A DNA stretch of 64,000 nt, taken from positions 1-64,000 of the forward strand of contig JAHBMJ010004000.1 in NCBI GenBank assembly GCA_018398765.1, read 5' to 3'. Below are positions 1 through 11,000 of the stretch, in pieces. This DNA is from Chromera velia (taxonomy: Eukaryota; Sar; Chromeraceae). How positions within the stretch are numbered: the first letter of the stretch is position 1; the number at the start of each line of letters is the position of its first letter. A program made the translations under genes and the position numbers. The notes beneath the pieces are model-generated. The model was given only the letters and a program-made list of their open reading frames with translations. It made no database searches and was not told the DNA's origin.

Positions 1-95
1 CATTCCGATGCTGCTGTTGTTGCTACTAAAATGACTGGTATGGGAAGTTTCGGTGCTGCTGGGGGAGGAGACGGTTGTTGGACTTTGGGCACCTG

Positions 96-1356
96 CCCTA
101 TCAAATTGAGACAAATGGGACAAGAAAATGGTTAAAAATTAACCATTTAGGTCTTAATTTTCATTTTTGGTACACCTCAGTTTCATGAAAAACATTTATT
201 ATACAAGTCTCAAAACTAGTGCACCTAACTCAATTTTAATACTTTAATGTTATCACTAACTTTGAAGCTCTTAGAGAAAAGATTTTTGATACTTTTTACC
301 ATTTATCATTTTTGGTAATCAAAAAAAAAAGAATTGGTACATAATTTTTTCCTATACAAAAAAAATGGTGAATCTATTTTTTTTTTTGGCTGAATTGGTA
401 ATCATTTTTTTTTTATGGGTTTAGTTGTTCTTTAGGCTTCTAGTGAGTGGACAAATGTAGAAATAGTAAAAAAAGATACGTGTTACTAGAAAAAAACAAT
501 ATATCAAACATATTTTTTGAGAAATTATAAGTATATATATAAGTAATAATTGAAATAAATATACTTTGATTTATACGTATTGTATGACATTATCAATCAA
601 TCAATCAACAGTGTCCTTCTCTTTGTTTTTTCTTTGTTTCGGCCCTTCTTTTTGTTTGTTTCGGCTTCTGCACTCGTTTTTTTATTAAGTCTCTCTTCTC
701 TTTAAAGAGGCTTCTACTAATTCAGGAAGAGGAGGAGGAAGACGAGGAAGAAGAGGGAGGGGAAGAAAGGGGAATGAGAGCAGGGGGAATGAAGTTAACG
801 TTTCCTTGCATGCATCCTTCTGTACAAAATCTGATGTCTTCTTGCATCTTGGTTGCAATGCACTCGTTCTTTTATAAAGCCCCTCTTTCCTGCCCTTCTC
901 TTTGTTTGTTTCGGCTTCTGCACTCATTCTTTTATTAAGTCTCTCTTCTCTTTAAAGAAGCTTCTACTAATTCAAAGTGTTCGAAAGCGCTTGGCACTTC
1001 TAGAACGCTTCAAACTCTTCTAGTTTAAACACAATAAAATTGAGACCTAAATGGTACGAAATGGTACTAAATGATATGAAAAATCATACTTTTTAACTAA
1101 AAAAAAATATGTACCAATTCTTTTTTTTTTCGATTACAAAAAATGGTAAATGGTAAAAAGTATAAAAATTTTTTTTTCTAAGAGCTTCAAAGTTAGTGAT
1201 AACATTAAAGTATTAAAATTGAGTTAGGCGCACTAGTTTTGAGACTTGTATGATAAATATTTTTCATGAAACTGAGGTGTACCAAAAATGAAAATCAAGA
1301 CCTAAATGGTTAATTTTTAACCATTTTCTTGTCCCATTTATCTCAATTTGATAGGG
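96..1356. mobile_element. Non-autonomous inverted-repeat (foldback/MITE-like) DNA element
   Basis: The two ends are long imperfect inverted repeats of about 250 bases: 96-350 pairs with the reverse complement of about 1090-1356. Both termini read CCCTATCAAATTGAGA from outside in. TG flanks both ends (94-95 and 1357-1358), which fits a 2-bp target duplication. The interior has no credible transposase, only low-complexity A/T tracts and an internal direct repeat. The element sits inside the gag coding region of the surrounding LTR retrotransposon and so is younger than it. The superfamily is not assigned: a 2-bp duplication is typical of IS630/Tc1-like elements, but TA would be expected there. 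Confidence 0.85.
643..974. repeat. Internal direct repeat pair of the foldback element
   Basis: A segment of about 82 bases at 643-724 (starting around TTTCGGCTTCTGCACTC and ending CTTCTACTAATTCA) recurs at 893-974 with a few differences. A shorter partial copy lies near 858-890. The spacer is polypurine-rich on the plus strand (GAGGAGGAAGACGAGG). This looks like subterminal repetition inside the non-autonomous element and has no coding value. Confidence 0.75.
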
Positions 1357-2305
1357 TGTTCGCCCGGTGGCCCTGTTGGTGGCAGTTGAAACATCTGTCT
1401 TCTCTGATGTGCCTGTGCACCTGCTCGTGTGACAGCGCGTATAAGCGCGACAATCTATCTATTTCCATCGGTGCAGGCCCATCCGTGTTGCGCTGTTGCA
1501 CCGCATGCCCGCCCCCATCGGCGCGCTCGCCTCGGATTAATTGGTCTTCCTCGTCTGCCACTGTCATGACGGCCTCAAGTCCCGTGACTCCCCGACGCTT
1601 CACAGCGAGACGAATGTCAGTTGGCAATCCTTTGAGGTAGTTGTGCAGTAGGTCGGCTTCTGTAACATCCTCAATCTGCATGGCCTTCTCTATGAAGTCA
1701 TCGGTGTATTTCTGTACTGTCTTGTTCCCACATTTCATCGCTCGGACTTCCTCTCGCAAACGTGTCTGAGCATTTGGGTCTTTAAACTTCTTCCCAATCC
1801 TCTCTTTGAAATTCTTCCACCCCTGGAACGGCGCTCGGAGGTTTTCGAGCTCGTACCACCTCTGCAGGGGACAGGATAGGTATTGATATGCTGCTTCGCA
1901 TTTCTCGGCTTCCGACGCTCTCGACAAGCGAAGCCATCTCTCGGTCGTACGGAGCCAATCTGGGAGTTGTTTGCGGCTGCCTGCGTACGTGAACGGCTCT
2001 TTGGGTTTCAAATTTGACTTCATAGCCGCTGGAGGGCTGTTCCCCGCAGTGCCTTGTTATACTGTCACAACTGTCTGCTGGTGGTTGATCAGCTCTTAGT
2101 GCAGCTGTTGATTCTGTTGGGTTAACTGCCTGTTTTGGACCTGCAGTGCCTGGATCTCAGCTTACTGCTGCTGTTGAGTTTGAATGAGCTGCTGGATGAG
2201 CTGAGGAGTGATAGTAGATAGGTCCATCCTGCCCGCACTTCAAACAACGGTTGAGATGCAGAGTGGGGTCTCCCTGAGGCGGAGGACCGGGGCTCTGCTG
2301 CTACC

Positions 2306-2636
2306 ACGTCAGATTTCCTCCTAGACTAAGAACGTAGTCTAGTTGGAGACTTATTATACCTTACCTCCTTAAGTCTGTCAGTCAGAGTTCACTTCCAAGG
2401 ACTCCATTTAAGCAATACAGATGGACGAAGACTGTACGGCATGCTTCTATTTATTTCTGTATTGCAAGTCTATTATTTTAGATAGAATCTTTCTCTATAT
2501 TGTCAGTCTGTCACTTAATTCTCTTAGTGTACTTAATTAATGCCAGCCGGGCTTAGTATTGCGAAGTTAGTTTCCCAGTCCCAGTTCTAGCAAGTTTGGC
2601 GGGTGATCAAGTCGCCGTACAAGCCACAACGTAACA
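2306..2636 (-). repeat. Probable 5' LTR and primer-binding site of the gypsy-like element
   Basis: On the minus strand this AT-rich non-coding stretch starts with TGTTACG, the usual start of gypsy-group LTRs. It ends just before TGGTAGCAGCAGAGC (2290-2304), which resembles the TGGTATCAGAGC primer site of initiator-tRNA-Met primed elements. The gag reading frame follows about 65 bases further on. The 3' LTR is outside the window, so LTR identity cannot be measured and age is unknown. The exact inner LTR edge is uncertain. Confidence 0.5.
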
Positions 2637-2640
2637 GACA

Positions 2641-5600
2641 CAGGACTTGGAGCGGACTTGGGAAGGAGGGGGGGTAAAGAAGGAAGTTGGGTGGTTCAGG
2701 GGGTAGTTAGAGAGTCAAAATGCGGATCACAAATAGATGCAGAGGGTCGCGCTTTACTTCGCCTGTGTGAAGCCTCAAACTTGATGCCTCTAAATGGAGT
2801 TAGATTCATAGACAAGGGCAGGGGTATAGAAATTGACTGCCCGGGGGCATGCATGTACTATAGAGAAGGCAGGCCCTGTTCTATTATTAATTTTGTCCTT
2901 ATTGACCCCGCACTTCTGTCTTCTTGGTCCTCATTTGGAGTTGAAATGTTTCCAGATGCTGCTCCGGAACACTGCTCAGTCTCTTGTGGTCTCGCTTTAG
3001 TCGACTCAGAAGCCGTTGACTTCTCCGCCTCAATACCTCTTCCCTTGTTGAGTCTTACACCCCCTTTTCAGAAGTCGTGTAGAATCTCACCTGTAAAAGA
3101 TGAAAAGATAGCTGTGACACAGTCCTGGCATCTTCCATTCGACAGCTTTCTGATTGAGGCATGCTGGCCCGGTTTATGGGACATTGGTGAGAAAGCTGCA
3201 GAATTATCTTATAATGGTCTCCCTCTCTTTCATGTTTCTCCCCCCCCTCCCCCCCCCAGTCAGCCAATCCCTCCTGCATCCATCTCTGAGACCCTGGCTG
3301 AGAGAGTTAAGGGCCTAGCAGGTGAATGGGAAAGGAAGTTAGCACAACCAGGGGAGGGGAAGCAAAGGGGTAGAAAGAAATCTGACAAACAAAAAAAAGG
3401 ACAGATAGCCGCCCCTTAGTGGGACCGGGAGTGTAAAGAAATGAATGAAAGGGTAAGGAAGGCCGAGAGAGAACTAAAAACACGAACAGTGGACAGACGA
3501 AGTAATGATAGATCCAGAGAAGAAAGAATGAGACAAGGTTAATCGCAAGGAAAAGAAAGGCATACGCGTGTACACAGGCAGAGCATCTTACCCAGGAGGC
3601 CGCTAGGGACCCCTCAGTGGTATGGAAGTGGAAGAGGACGTAACAGATGGGAGGGGATGGAGCGGGGGACAGACCGTCGGCAGATGCTTTCTCCAATTTC
3701 TGGGCGTCGGTGTTTGAAGGAGAGGGACTTCCCGACCTCCCCCTACCCTCCAGCCCTCCTCCTCCCCCTCGGTCTCCTTTCTTCTCCCTTTCCCTATGTG
3801 AGACGGTCATAAAAAAAGTAAACCCAAATAAGGGGGCTGGGCTTGAGCGTCTCTCTCCTAAACATGCTGCTCTGTGTTTCGGGTCGTCGCGTCTCTTCCG
3901 TTTTCTTCTCTTTATTTTTTTTAATCTCTTTCATCTCTTTCATCTCTTTTCTTACTGGCCGTCTACATGGAACTTCATTCGCATTGTTCCAGTCCCCAAA
4001 GGCCCCGTGTCTCCGCTAGTGGATAAATGGAGGCCTATTCATATAGTAACCCTTCTGGCTAAGCTCTTTGCTTTGTTGATGGATTCTCGCCTCCATCTGA
4101 GAGCAAGGATAGACGACAGACAGATAGGATTCAGAAAGGGAGTGGGGACTAGAGAGGCCATTCATGTTTTGTTTGCCCTTTCTGAAACTTCCAGAAATAA
4201 AAAGAGACCTTTATTCGCGTGTTTTGTGGACTTTAGCAAGGCATTTGATAGAGTTGACAGAAAGAAATTGATCTAAAGACTTAGAGAGGAGGGGCTTTCA
4301 GAAGGAGACATTAATATGATCTATGCAATGTATATCAAGGTCATGGGGAAGATTGACGGGTCGGAAAGCATATTTGAAGAGGGAACAGGGGTAAAACAAA
4401 GTGACCTTCTCTCTCCTCTCCTATTTCTTCTCTTCATCAATAATTTACATACCTCAGTTAGTCTCCAAAGTAGAGATCGAGGGGAGGATTCATCCCAGGA
4501 AGTGAGGCTGGGAGACCTTCTGATAGAGAGCATCGGTTATGCAGATGATCTCGTAATCTTTGGGCACTCCCCCCGCGACCTCTAAAAGAGAATAGATCGG
4601 TTGGCCGTGTATTATGACATGTGGGGTCTGACAGTGAATTTAAAAAAAATGAATTTTTTTTAAAGTGATGAGATTAGCAGGCAGGGGGGGTGAGGAAGAA
4701 ATTCTTTTCAAGGATCGGACGGTCGAATGGGTAGAAAGTTACAGATACTTGGGTAACAGTCGGTTGTCAGGTCTTCTGTGATGCGAACCCTCATAAGTCT
4801 ATAACTACCAGACTTGAAGCTGCAGAGAGGGGAGTGGGAGGGGCTATGGGTTTGTGCGCATCAATAGGGATGCTCTCCCCACATAGTCGTATGTCCTTCT
4901 TTAAGGGGACATGGGAACCCGCCGCCACTTATTCCCTTGAAGCCCTCCCGATTCAAAAATCTGACATCCAATGCTTAGACTCTCTTCAGCTTCGTTTTGT
5001 GCATTGGTCTCTCCATCTGCCCTGGAATTCTTTTGTCTTTCCCACCCTTACAGCCGTTGGGCTAAGGCCTATGAGAGAGATTCTCAGTGTTAGAGTGGAG
5101 GGGTATTTGAGAAGTCTTTCCCTTGCGCGATTGGCTTTGCCTCAAGCACTGTGGGCATACCACAGGAGGGGGGAGCTTAGGGTGTGGTCGGGGTCGGCAA
5201 AGAGGCTTGTGCAACCTGTCAGTTCTGCCCTTCTTGAAGGTAAACCTGATGAGGTTAATTTTAGAACCTTAGATAGCAGGCTGAGAAGGGGGGCAAGAAG
5301 CAGAGAAGTCAACGAATGGTTGGGAGACTAGGCAAACCCGGTCTTCGTGACGGAAAGGAGAGGGGGGAGACAAGGTAGACAAGGAATGCATGGCGTATCT
5401 TTTCCTCCATCTGCCTGCCTGACTGATTATCAGAAAGAGAATAGAAGCAGCCAACGCTTTGCAAAACTGGTCTTAGGAAGCCTGGCGGAGGGGAAGGGGG
5501 GCTTAAGGTCTCCTTTGGTTGAACCACTCACTAAGCAGTTCCTGGCATCCCCCAGGGCAGTTTTCCACCCTGTGTTGTGTGCCATTATTGGAGGGGGAGC

Positions 5601-5930
5601 AAACTATGGGGGGAAGGTTGAATCAATTTGCAAGGCCTGTAAAGAGAAAACTTGTGAAAAACTGATTGACGACCCGATTCACCGCCTGACAACTTGTGTT
5701 CAAACGGAAGTGCTGCGGGGGAGACTGAGCGATCTCTGGTATAGGTGACTAGAGCGTATGTGGATAGAAGAAGTGTGTGAGCACGGAGAGAAACAGGACG
5801 CCCGAGGGGGTAGAGGGTTGGGGCAGGGCCTGGCCGAGGAACGTGTAAAGCGCTACTTCTCGCTTCTTCTTCAGAGGGACACCAGAAAGTCCAGTGCCTT
5901 CATTGCTGCATGCCTAGGACCAAACTGATC
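2641..5930 (+). mobile_element. LINE (APE-type non-LTR retrotransposon), decayed copy A
   Basis: Successive frames encode the C-terminal half of an AP-endonuclease domain (about 2740-3010, LLRLCEASNLMPLNGVRF). A reverse transcriptase follows: fingers near 3830 (NPNKGAGLERLSPKHA), palm near 4225 (FVDFSKAFDRVDRKK), active site YADD at 4538-4549 and thumb near 4740. Next comes a long C-terminal region with a CCHC-type finger at about 5632-5700 (CKACKEKTC...HRLTTC). The reading ends near 5927. The frame shifts or is interrupted several times, for example stops near 4275 and 4584, so this copy is dead. The 5' part abuts the LTR at 2636 and lacks the start of the endonuclease. It is close in sequence to the RT piece at 57600-58480. 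Confidence 0.88.
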
Positions 5931-7195
5931 GATCCTGGGGAACAGCGCTTTGCTAGCTAGTAGTCCTAAGGTTCGGCTGCTTTAGGCAAGCATTCGCTAG
6001 CGTGCTCCTAGCTTGCAATATCACATGAATGCTCACAGACTGCCCTTTGCCATTGGGATACGATGGCTGGCGGGTTTAGTCACATCATCATCATCAGCCG
6101 TCAGAGCCTAGCTCCTGGCAGTCCATGTTCATGCAAGTCTTGTTCAAGATCCCAGCTTTACTTCAAGAGACGGTAGGCTGAAGCAAGACTTCAACGGCGA
6201 AGCTGATTTGGAATCAAAGGAACAAGCGAGAAACAATAAGTTAGAGAGTGTTCAGCGAACTGATTCAAGTGAGTAAAAAGAAATACAAAGCTCTCAAATA
6301 ATTTTTATAGCGCTTTCGGGGTCTGCCTTCAAGCCATCCCATAACCATTTCCTCGCCTCTTTCTCTCCCGGTTCCGCTCCCTCCACAACCGAATTACGAT
6401 TTACTCTGAGTCCCTACAACCGATGTGTTTGTCTCTCAGAGTCAATGGTCTGCAATCTCTCCCTTGCGGAGGCCTACCGAGGGTAAACCGACAGTCTATG
6501 CCATAGGTCGTCCACTTTCTTCCCTTCCATGCAAGAAGACTCTTTACAGAAGACCTCAGCAAACACGCCTGCTCTCTCACCTTGTTTGTTGAAGGAAAAG
6601 ACCCTTACCAACGGCTTAATCCTCTCGTGCAGAGCTTTCTTAGGCAGACCAAAAACTCTCACTCTGCCCCTCCCCTGTGCTCGTAACGGGAAGAGAGAAG
6701 AAAAAAACAGGATTTGGAAGAAGAAGGAAAGGCTTTCTGCATACCAAATAGGTATGCAGTCAGGGAAAAACGGGTAGCGGCCTGTTGCTCTCTTTTTTTT
6801 ATACATTCCTTTCCCACTGCATCCTTTATTTTCGAATCGATAAAAAAGTTTTGTCTGTCTGGATTCCTTCTTGAAGCCTGTATGGGGAGAGAGACCAGAA
6901 ATTCAATATTGGCCCATACAAAAAGTTTACGCACCGTTCTTCTCTGCCTCTGGCCTTCTGGCCCGCTCCAGACCCTAAGAAGCGCCTGAGGAATAGGGAG
7001 GGTGGAACGATTTAGAGAGATCCAGAGGTTTGCAAAACGGGTATACAAAAAGAGCTCACACAGGAGGAAGACTTAAGCAAAGAAGAGAAGGAATACGGAG
7101 GCTGCGGAAAGGAAGACGGGCAGCCTAACGCACGAAACGCAAACACAAATTATCGATTGATTCCTAGTCTGTCTGCCTGACAGGGAGACACTCGA
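5931..7195. other. Stretch without a recognised gene
   Basis: After the LINE there is a mixed non-coding stretch. Minus-strand open segments at about 6474-7048 are short and shift frame. They could be the decayed C-terminal part of the minus-strand LINE at 7196-7665, but I cannot align them to the C-terminal regions of the other LINE copies with confidence. Confidence 0.4.
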
Positions 7196-7665
7196 GACTA
7201 TACAACGCGACCGGTTCCCAGCAGGTCTGCAGGAGCTGAATCTTCGCCCCAAGAGATAACCCTCAGGCTGGCATGCTTGCTGCCAACCCGATCACTGCCC
7301 CCATACTGCCCCCAACGCACGCTCTCCGTTTCGCAGCCGCGCTTCAATCGATCTAACCAAGTCTCCCCCTTCAAAAAACATGCATCCCAGATATTTATAT
7401 TCATCCGTTCTCTCTACTTCTTTCCCTCCATACATGACTGCTCCTGCACATTCATCACACTCATCAGACAGACGGAGGATTTTTGTTTTCTTCAAATTAA
7501 CTTTCAACTCCCACTTCTCACAACATATAATATGCAATGCATTGAATTTGGCTTGGAGGTCTGAGGTGCAGTGCGCAAAAAGAACTAAGTCGTCCGCATA
7601 CCCCAGGCTCCCCACTTCTTGCTCACCCAAACAAACTTTCTCTGTCTGGCTCACTTGCCTGGCTT
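7196..7665 (-). mobile_element. LINE reverse-transcriptase fragment (copy B)
   Basis: The minus strand encodes the RT palm and thumb: GSLGYADDLVLFAH (YADD codons at 7589-7600), then KWELKVNLKKTKILRLS and DEYKYLGCMF, the usual sequence of motifs C, D and E. Upstream RT motifs are absent, so the copy is 5' truncated at about 7665, exactly where the first exon-module sequence starts. A frame change follows near 7292. Order and residues match the LINEs elsewhere in the window, but it is not a close duplicate of any of them. Confidence 0.85.
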
Positions 7666-7677
7666 CTCTGCCCGCAG

Positions 7678-8047
7678 GGTCCATGCCGTGCTCTGAGGGG
7701 AAGCAAAGCGACGCGTCGGAGCTGAAGGAAGGAGAGGGTCAGCACCTCGCAGCTTCAAAATCTCTTGATGTACCATATGGGTTCTCCGTCTGTATCGGTC
7801 GCTCGAACCCTTCGTCCTATCCGTCTCTTCGTCGGTCTTCCCACTCCTTCGACGGGCTCCCATTCGACTGTATTCCTTTCAGAACGTTTCCAGACCCCGG
7901 CCCGCTCCCTGCCCTTTTGCCCCCATTGACTCTTGACTCTCCACCCTTTTCAGACCAGCAACCCTTGTTCGGTTTTTCTGCCCGCAGGACCCGTACCATT
8001 TTCGGAATGGAAGCGAGACGAGGTTTCTGAGCTGAAAGGAACAGAAG
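7678..8047 (+). repeat. Exon module A, two copies (7678-7737 and 7988-8047)
   Basis: Both exons are exactly 60 bases between CCCGCAG and a GT donor. They encode SMPCSEGKQSDASELKEGE and PVPFSEWKRDEVSELKGTE in the same phase, with conserved P-x-SE-x-K and SELK-x-x-E. The first lies directly after the truncated LINE fragment. The parallel length, phase and residues argue that these are duplicated exons and not chance open frames. Confidence 0.6.
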
Positions 8048-11000
8048 GTAAGCACCCTGCAGCTTTTTGTTCTGCTCATCTGTATCGGGGGCTCGTATCC
8101 ATCTCTCCAGCACGCTGCCGTTTTCGGGCGCCCACGCACCCGTCGACTGGCCGCCCTTTAGACCTGCTCATCAGACCTTCTGCATTGTGGCCATGCTATT
8201 CAGATGTGCCCCCAGAGGTTCCACAGCCCCGCTTTTCTTTTTTCCGAGGTCGGAGCAGAAGCTGTCTTTTTCGTCACCCTGACGAGCTCGCACAGAAAGC
8301 TAGACAGCAGTTTCTTGTGCGTTCTCTATGTGCAGGTGCGGGGGTCCGGCTGGAATGGAACAAATCTGAAGTGGGGTGTAGGGCGGGAGAGGGGTGCAGA
8401 GCGGGAGAGGGGTGTAGAGCTGGAGAGGGGTGTAGGGCGGGAGAGGGGTGTAGAGCTAGAGAGGGGTGTAGAGCGGGAGCAAAGTGTAGAGCGCAACTGG
8501 GGTGTACTAAGAATCTGGGGCCTCTGGGGGATCCGGGATGTGAAGGTCAGCGGCGACTCTTTTTTTCTTCCCTGCGATCCTTCTTGGTCTTGTGGGCACG
8601 AGAAGTGCAGAAGCATTAGAGTACGAAACGGTTCTTTAACTTATTGTTGCTAGTTCCCGTCGCTTTTCCCCGGTTTTTCCGTCGGTGGCTCTCCGTTTTC
8701 GTTTCCCGTCATTGCCGCACGAGAGCAGTAGACGCCCTCACGGTCTTTCAATGGAGAGCTGTCTCTGCAGGGGCCCGGCTGGGCCGTCGGAGCACTTGGA
8801 AGCCGACCTCGCTCCACAGGAACGGGGAGGACTCAGCCTCCCAGGAAGGCGAGGTTTGCACGGGTAGGTCGGTCCTCCTGTGGTTTACTTCCGGCTGAAG
8901 AATGTCGCGTGGGCTGTAGTCAGAACACGAGGGAGTGCTGTTGTGTGGACGAGAGAGACTTCGATGCAGTCGTTCCGGGCGCATCTAGTGTACACGCTTG
9001 AGGTCTCCTTCGATCTCTTCTCTTTGCAGGTGCGAAGATCCGGGGCAAAGGGGGAGCTGACGACGGGAACTTAAGAGGTCCGTCTTCGTGTTCTTGCCGC
9101 ATGACTGCTTGTTGTCGGTACAGCCATGCAGTACGTCGATGTCGTTTCGCTTTTCTCGGTTTTTCTTTCTCCTGCGAGAAATTGAAGCTCACTTGTGTGT
9201 TCTGCGTCTGCCCCGTCTCGCTCAGGCGGCTTGGTGCACCTGCGAGGAGGACAGTCGGAGTCCAGGGAGCGCGTGAGGGTCCGGGTTTCCCTCCAACAGG
9301 ACGACAGTACGTCGGCAGGTTTTTCTTCCTTCAGTTGGCTTTTTTTCAGCCTGGCCGAACAAACATGCGCAAACAGACGTAGAGTATACCCAGGCTCTTT
9401 AGCTTTGCCCAGCAGACCCGCGATGGAAAACGAAAGAGAGCAGAGCAGGGTTCTTCAGCTTCCAATCGCACAGATCTCTCGTATTGGGCCTGCTCTTCTG
9501 CGCTTTTTCCCAGTGTTCGCTCGTTTTCGCTCCGCCATTCTCCGTCTGTTTGCGTTCTTTCGGGCTGTTTTCCTGCAGTTGTCAGGAACCTCAGGGGAGC
9601 TCATGGCCGTCTTGAAGGTGGCGGCCCCGGGAGCGGGCTGTTCGAGGGAGCGGGGAGGTGGCGGAGAGTAGTCGAGCCTGCAAGGCCTCCACAGGGTACG
9701 TCGGTCAGCGGGTGTCCTTTGCATCTTCGGTGCACGCCCATTTCTTCGCGCGTGTCGAGACTCTCTCTTGCTCTTCGACTGTCGCTTCAGATGCTTCCGC
9801 GAGGTATCAGAGCTCGCTTTTTCCTATCTGTGCTCCGTCCCTGTGTACGGTTGTTGCAGGCAGCTTGGAGTTGCACCTCTGGAAAGGACAATCGGAGTGC
9901 AAGAGAGTGCGGGTCTCTCTCCAACAAGAAGACGACACGCCGGCAGGTTCGCTTATAAGTTCGGTTTTTTTAGTGTGACCGACTGAATGCGCGAAAAACG
10001 ATGCAGAGTACACCAAGGCTCTTTAGCTTTGGCAGTCTGGCCGAATTGACGCACAAAAAAGGACGTGCCGTACACCAAGGCTCTTCAGCTTTGGCAGTCT
10101 CGCCGGCCCCTTCGCAGTTCCGTCCTGTGCTTTCCTCTTGGGACCTCCGTAGCTGATCACTGCCTTCCCCACTTCTTCTTCAGTCCCTCGAGCTGGATTC
10201 ACAGGCCAAAGATTTCTTCCCCTCTCTTTCCTGCAGGTGTCTGGAGGGATCTCGGGAAGACCTTGAACCTGTCCAACCTGGGGGACCTGTCTGCAGGCCA
10301 ACGAGAAGTGGTGGGTCGAGCGTGTCCGGCCTGTCCACGCGTTTCCTCTGTTGGTGGACTGACGTCTTTCTCCCTCTGCGTGCAGCCTCTTGACGCCGAA
10401 CGGGAAGTCGACCAGGACGCTTCTTCTCAAGGTACATTCTCGAGGGATGGGTTGGTTGGTTTCTGCTTGGCCAGGCAGGTCTCTCAGTTTCTCCTTTTCA
10501 TCGGTCGAGTTGGGGCTGCAGTTCCCTTAATTTCAGAGTGTCACTATCCGAAAAAGAACCGTCATCCGGCTGTCACCACCATTTGAAGGTGAAAGCACGG
10601 GACCGGTGACAGTGGTGACAGTGGTGACACCCCTTTCCAAAACTTTTCTTTTCTGTATAGCCCCCCCTCTTTTTTTTCTCTACATACTTTTTCTCAAAAG
10701 GTGTCATTAGTGTCACCACTGTCACCGGGGAGGTGCTTTCACCTTCTTGGGTGGGTGACACTTCGGTTTGAAGACTGTCACCCGCGGTTGGAAGTGTCAC
10801 CTCTCTCTTTTGCCTGTCTGTACGGCCTCTTTCTGAGGCCTGAGCCTTCGAGTCTCATTCTTACTTCCTCTTGGTCCTGTCTGCCTTTCCAATGATCTTG
10901 AGGAAGGCACTCTTCCTCCTGGCCTCCCGTCTCCCGTCTCCTCTTCTCCCATCGTTCTCCTTCCCTGCTTCCCACCGCCCACCTTCTTCTCCTGTTGCGA

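Larger units (their letters stand above)
1..2226 (-). mobile_element. Broken gag region of a Ty3/gypsy-like LTR retrotransposon
   Basis: Reading leftwards, the sequence encodes a Gln-rich leader, then a retrotransposon gag domain of about 170 residues (motifs such as LPDWLRTTERWLRLS, LPTDIRLAVKRRG), then a CCHC zinc knuckle beginning CFNCHQQGHRANT. Gag proteins of this family form the particle that packages the element's RNA. A foldback DNA element (96-1356) lies inside the zinc-knuckle coding part, and gag-like sequence is present on both sides of it. The copy is a fossil: besides that insertion it has at least three breaks. Pol, if present, would lie to the left of the window. Assignment to Ty3/gypsy rests on gag type, the single CCHC knuckle and the adjacent LTR-like sequence. 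Confidence 0.8.

Noticed and set aside
8326-8616. Minus-strand Ser/Thr/Pro repeat frame
   Set aside because: Antisense of the 18-bp repeat exon. The plus strand has the splice sites.
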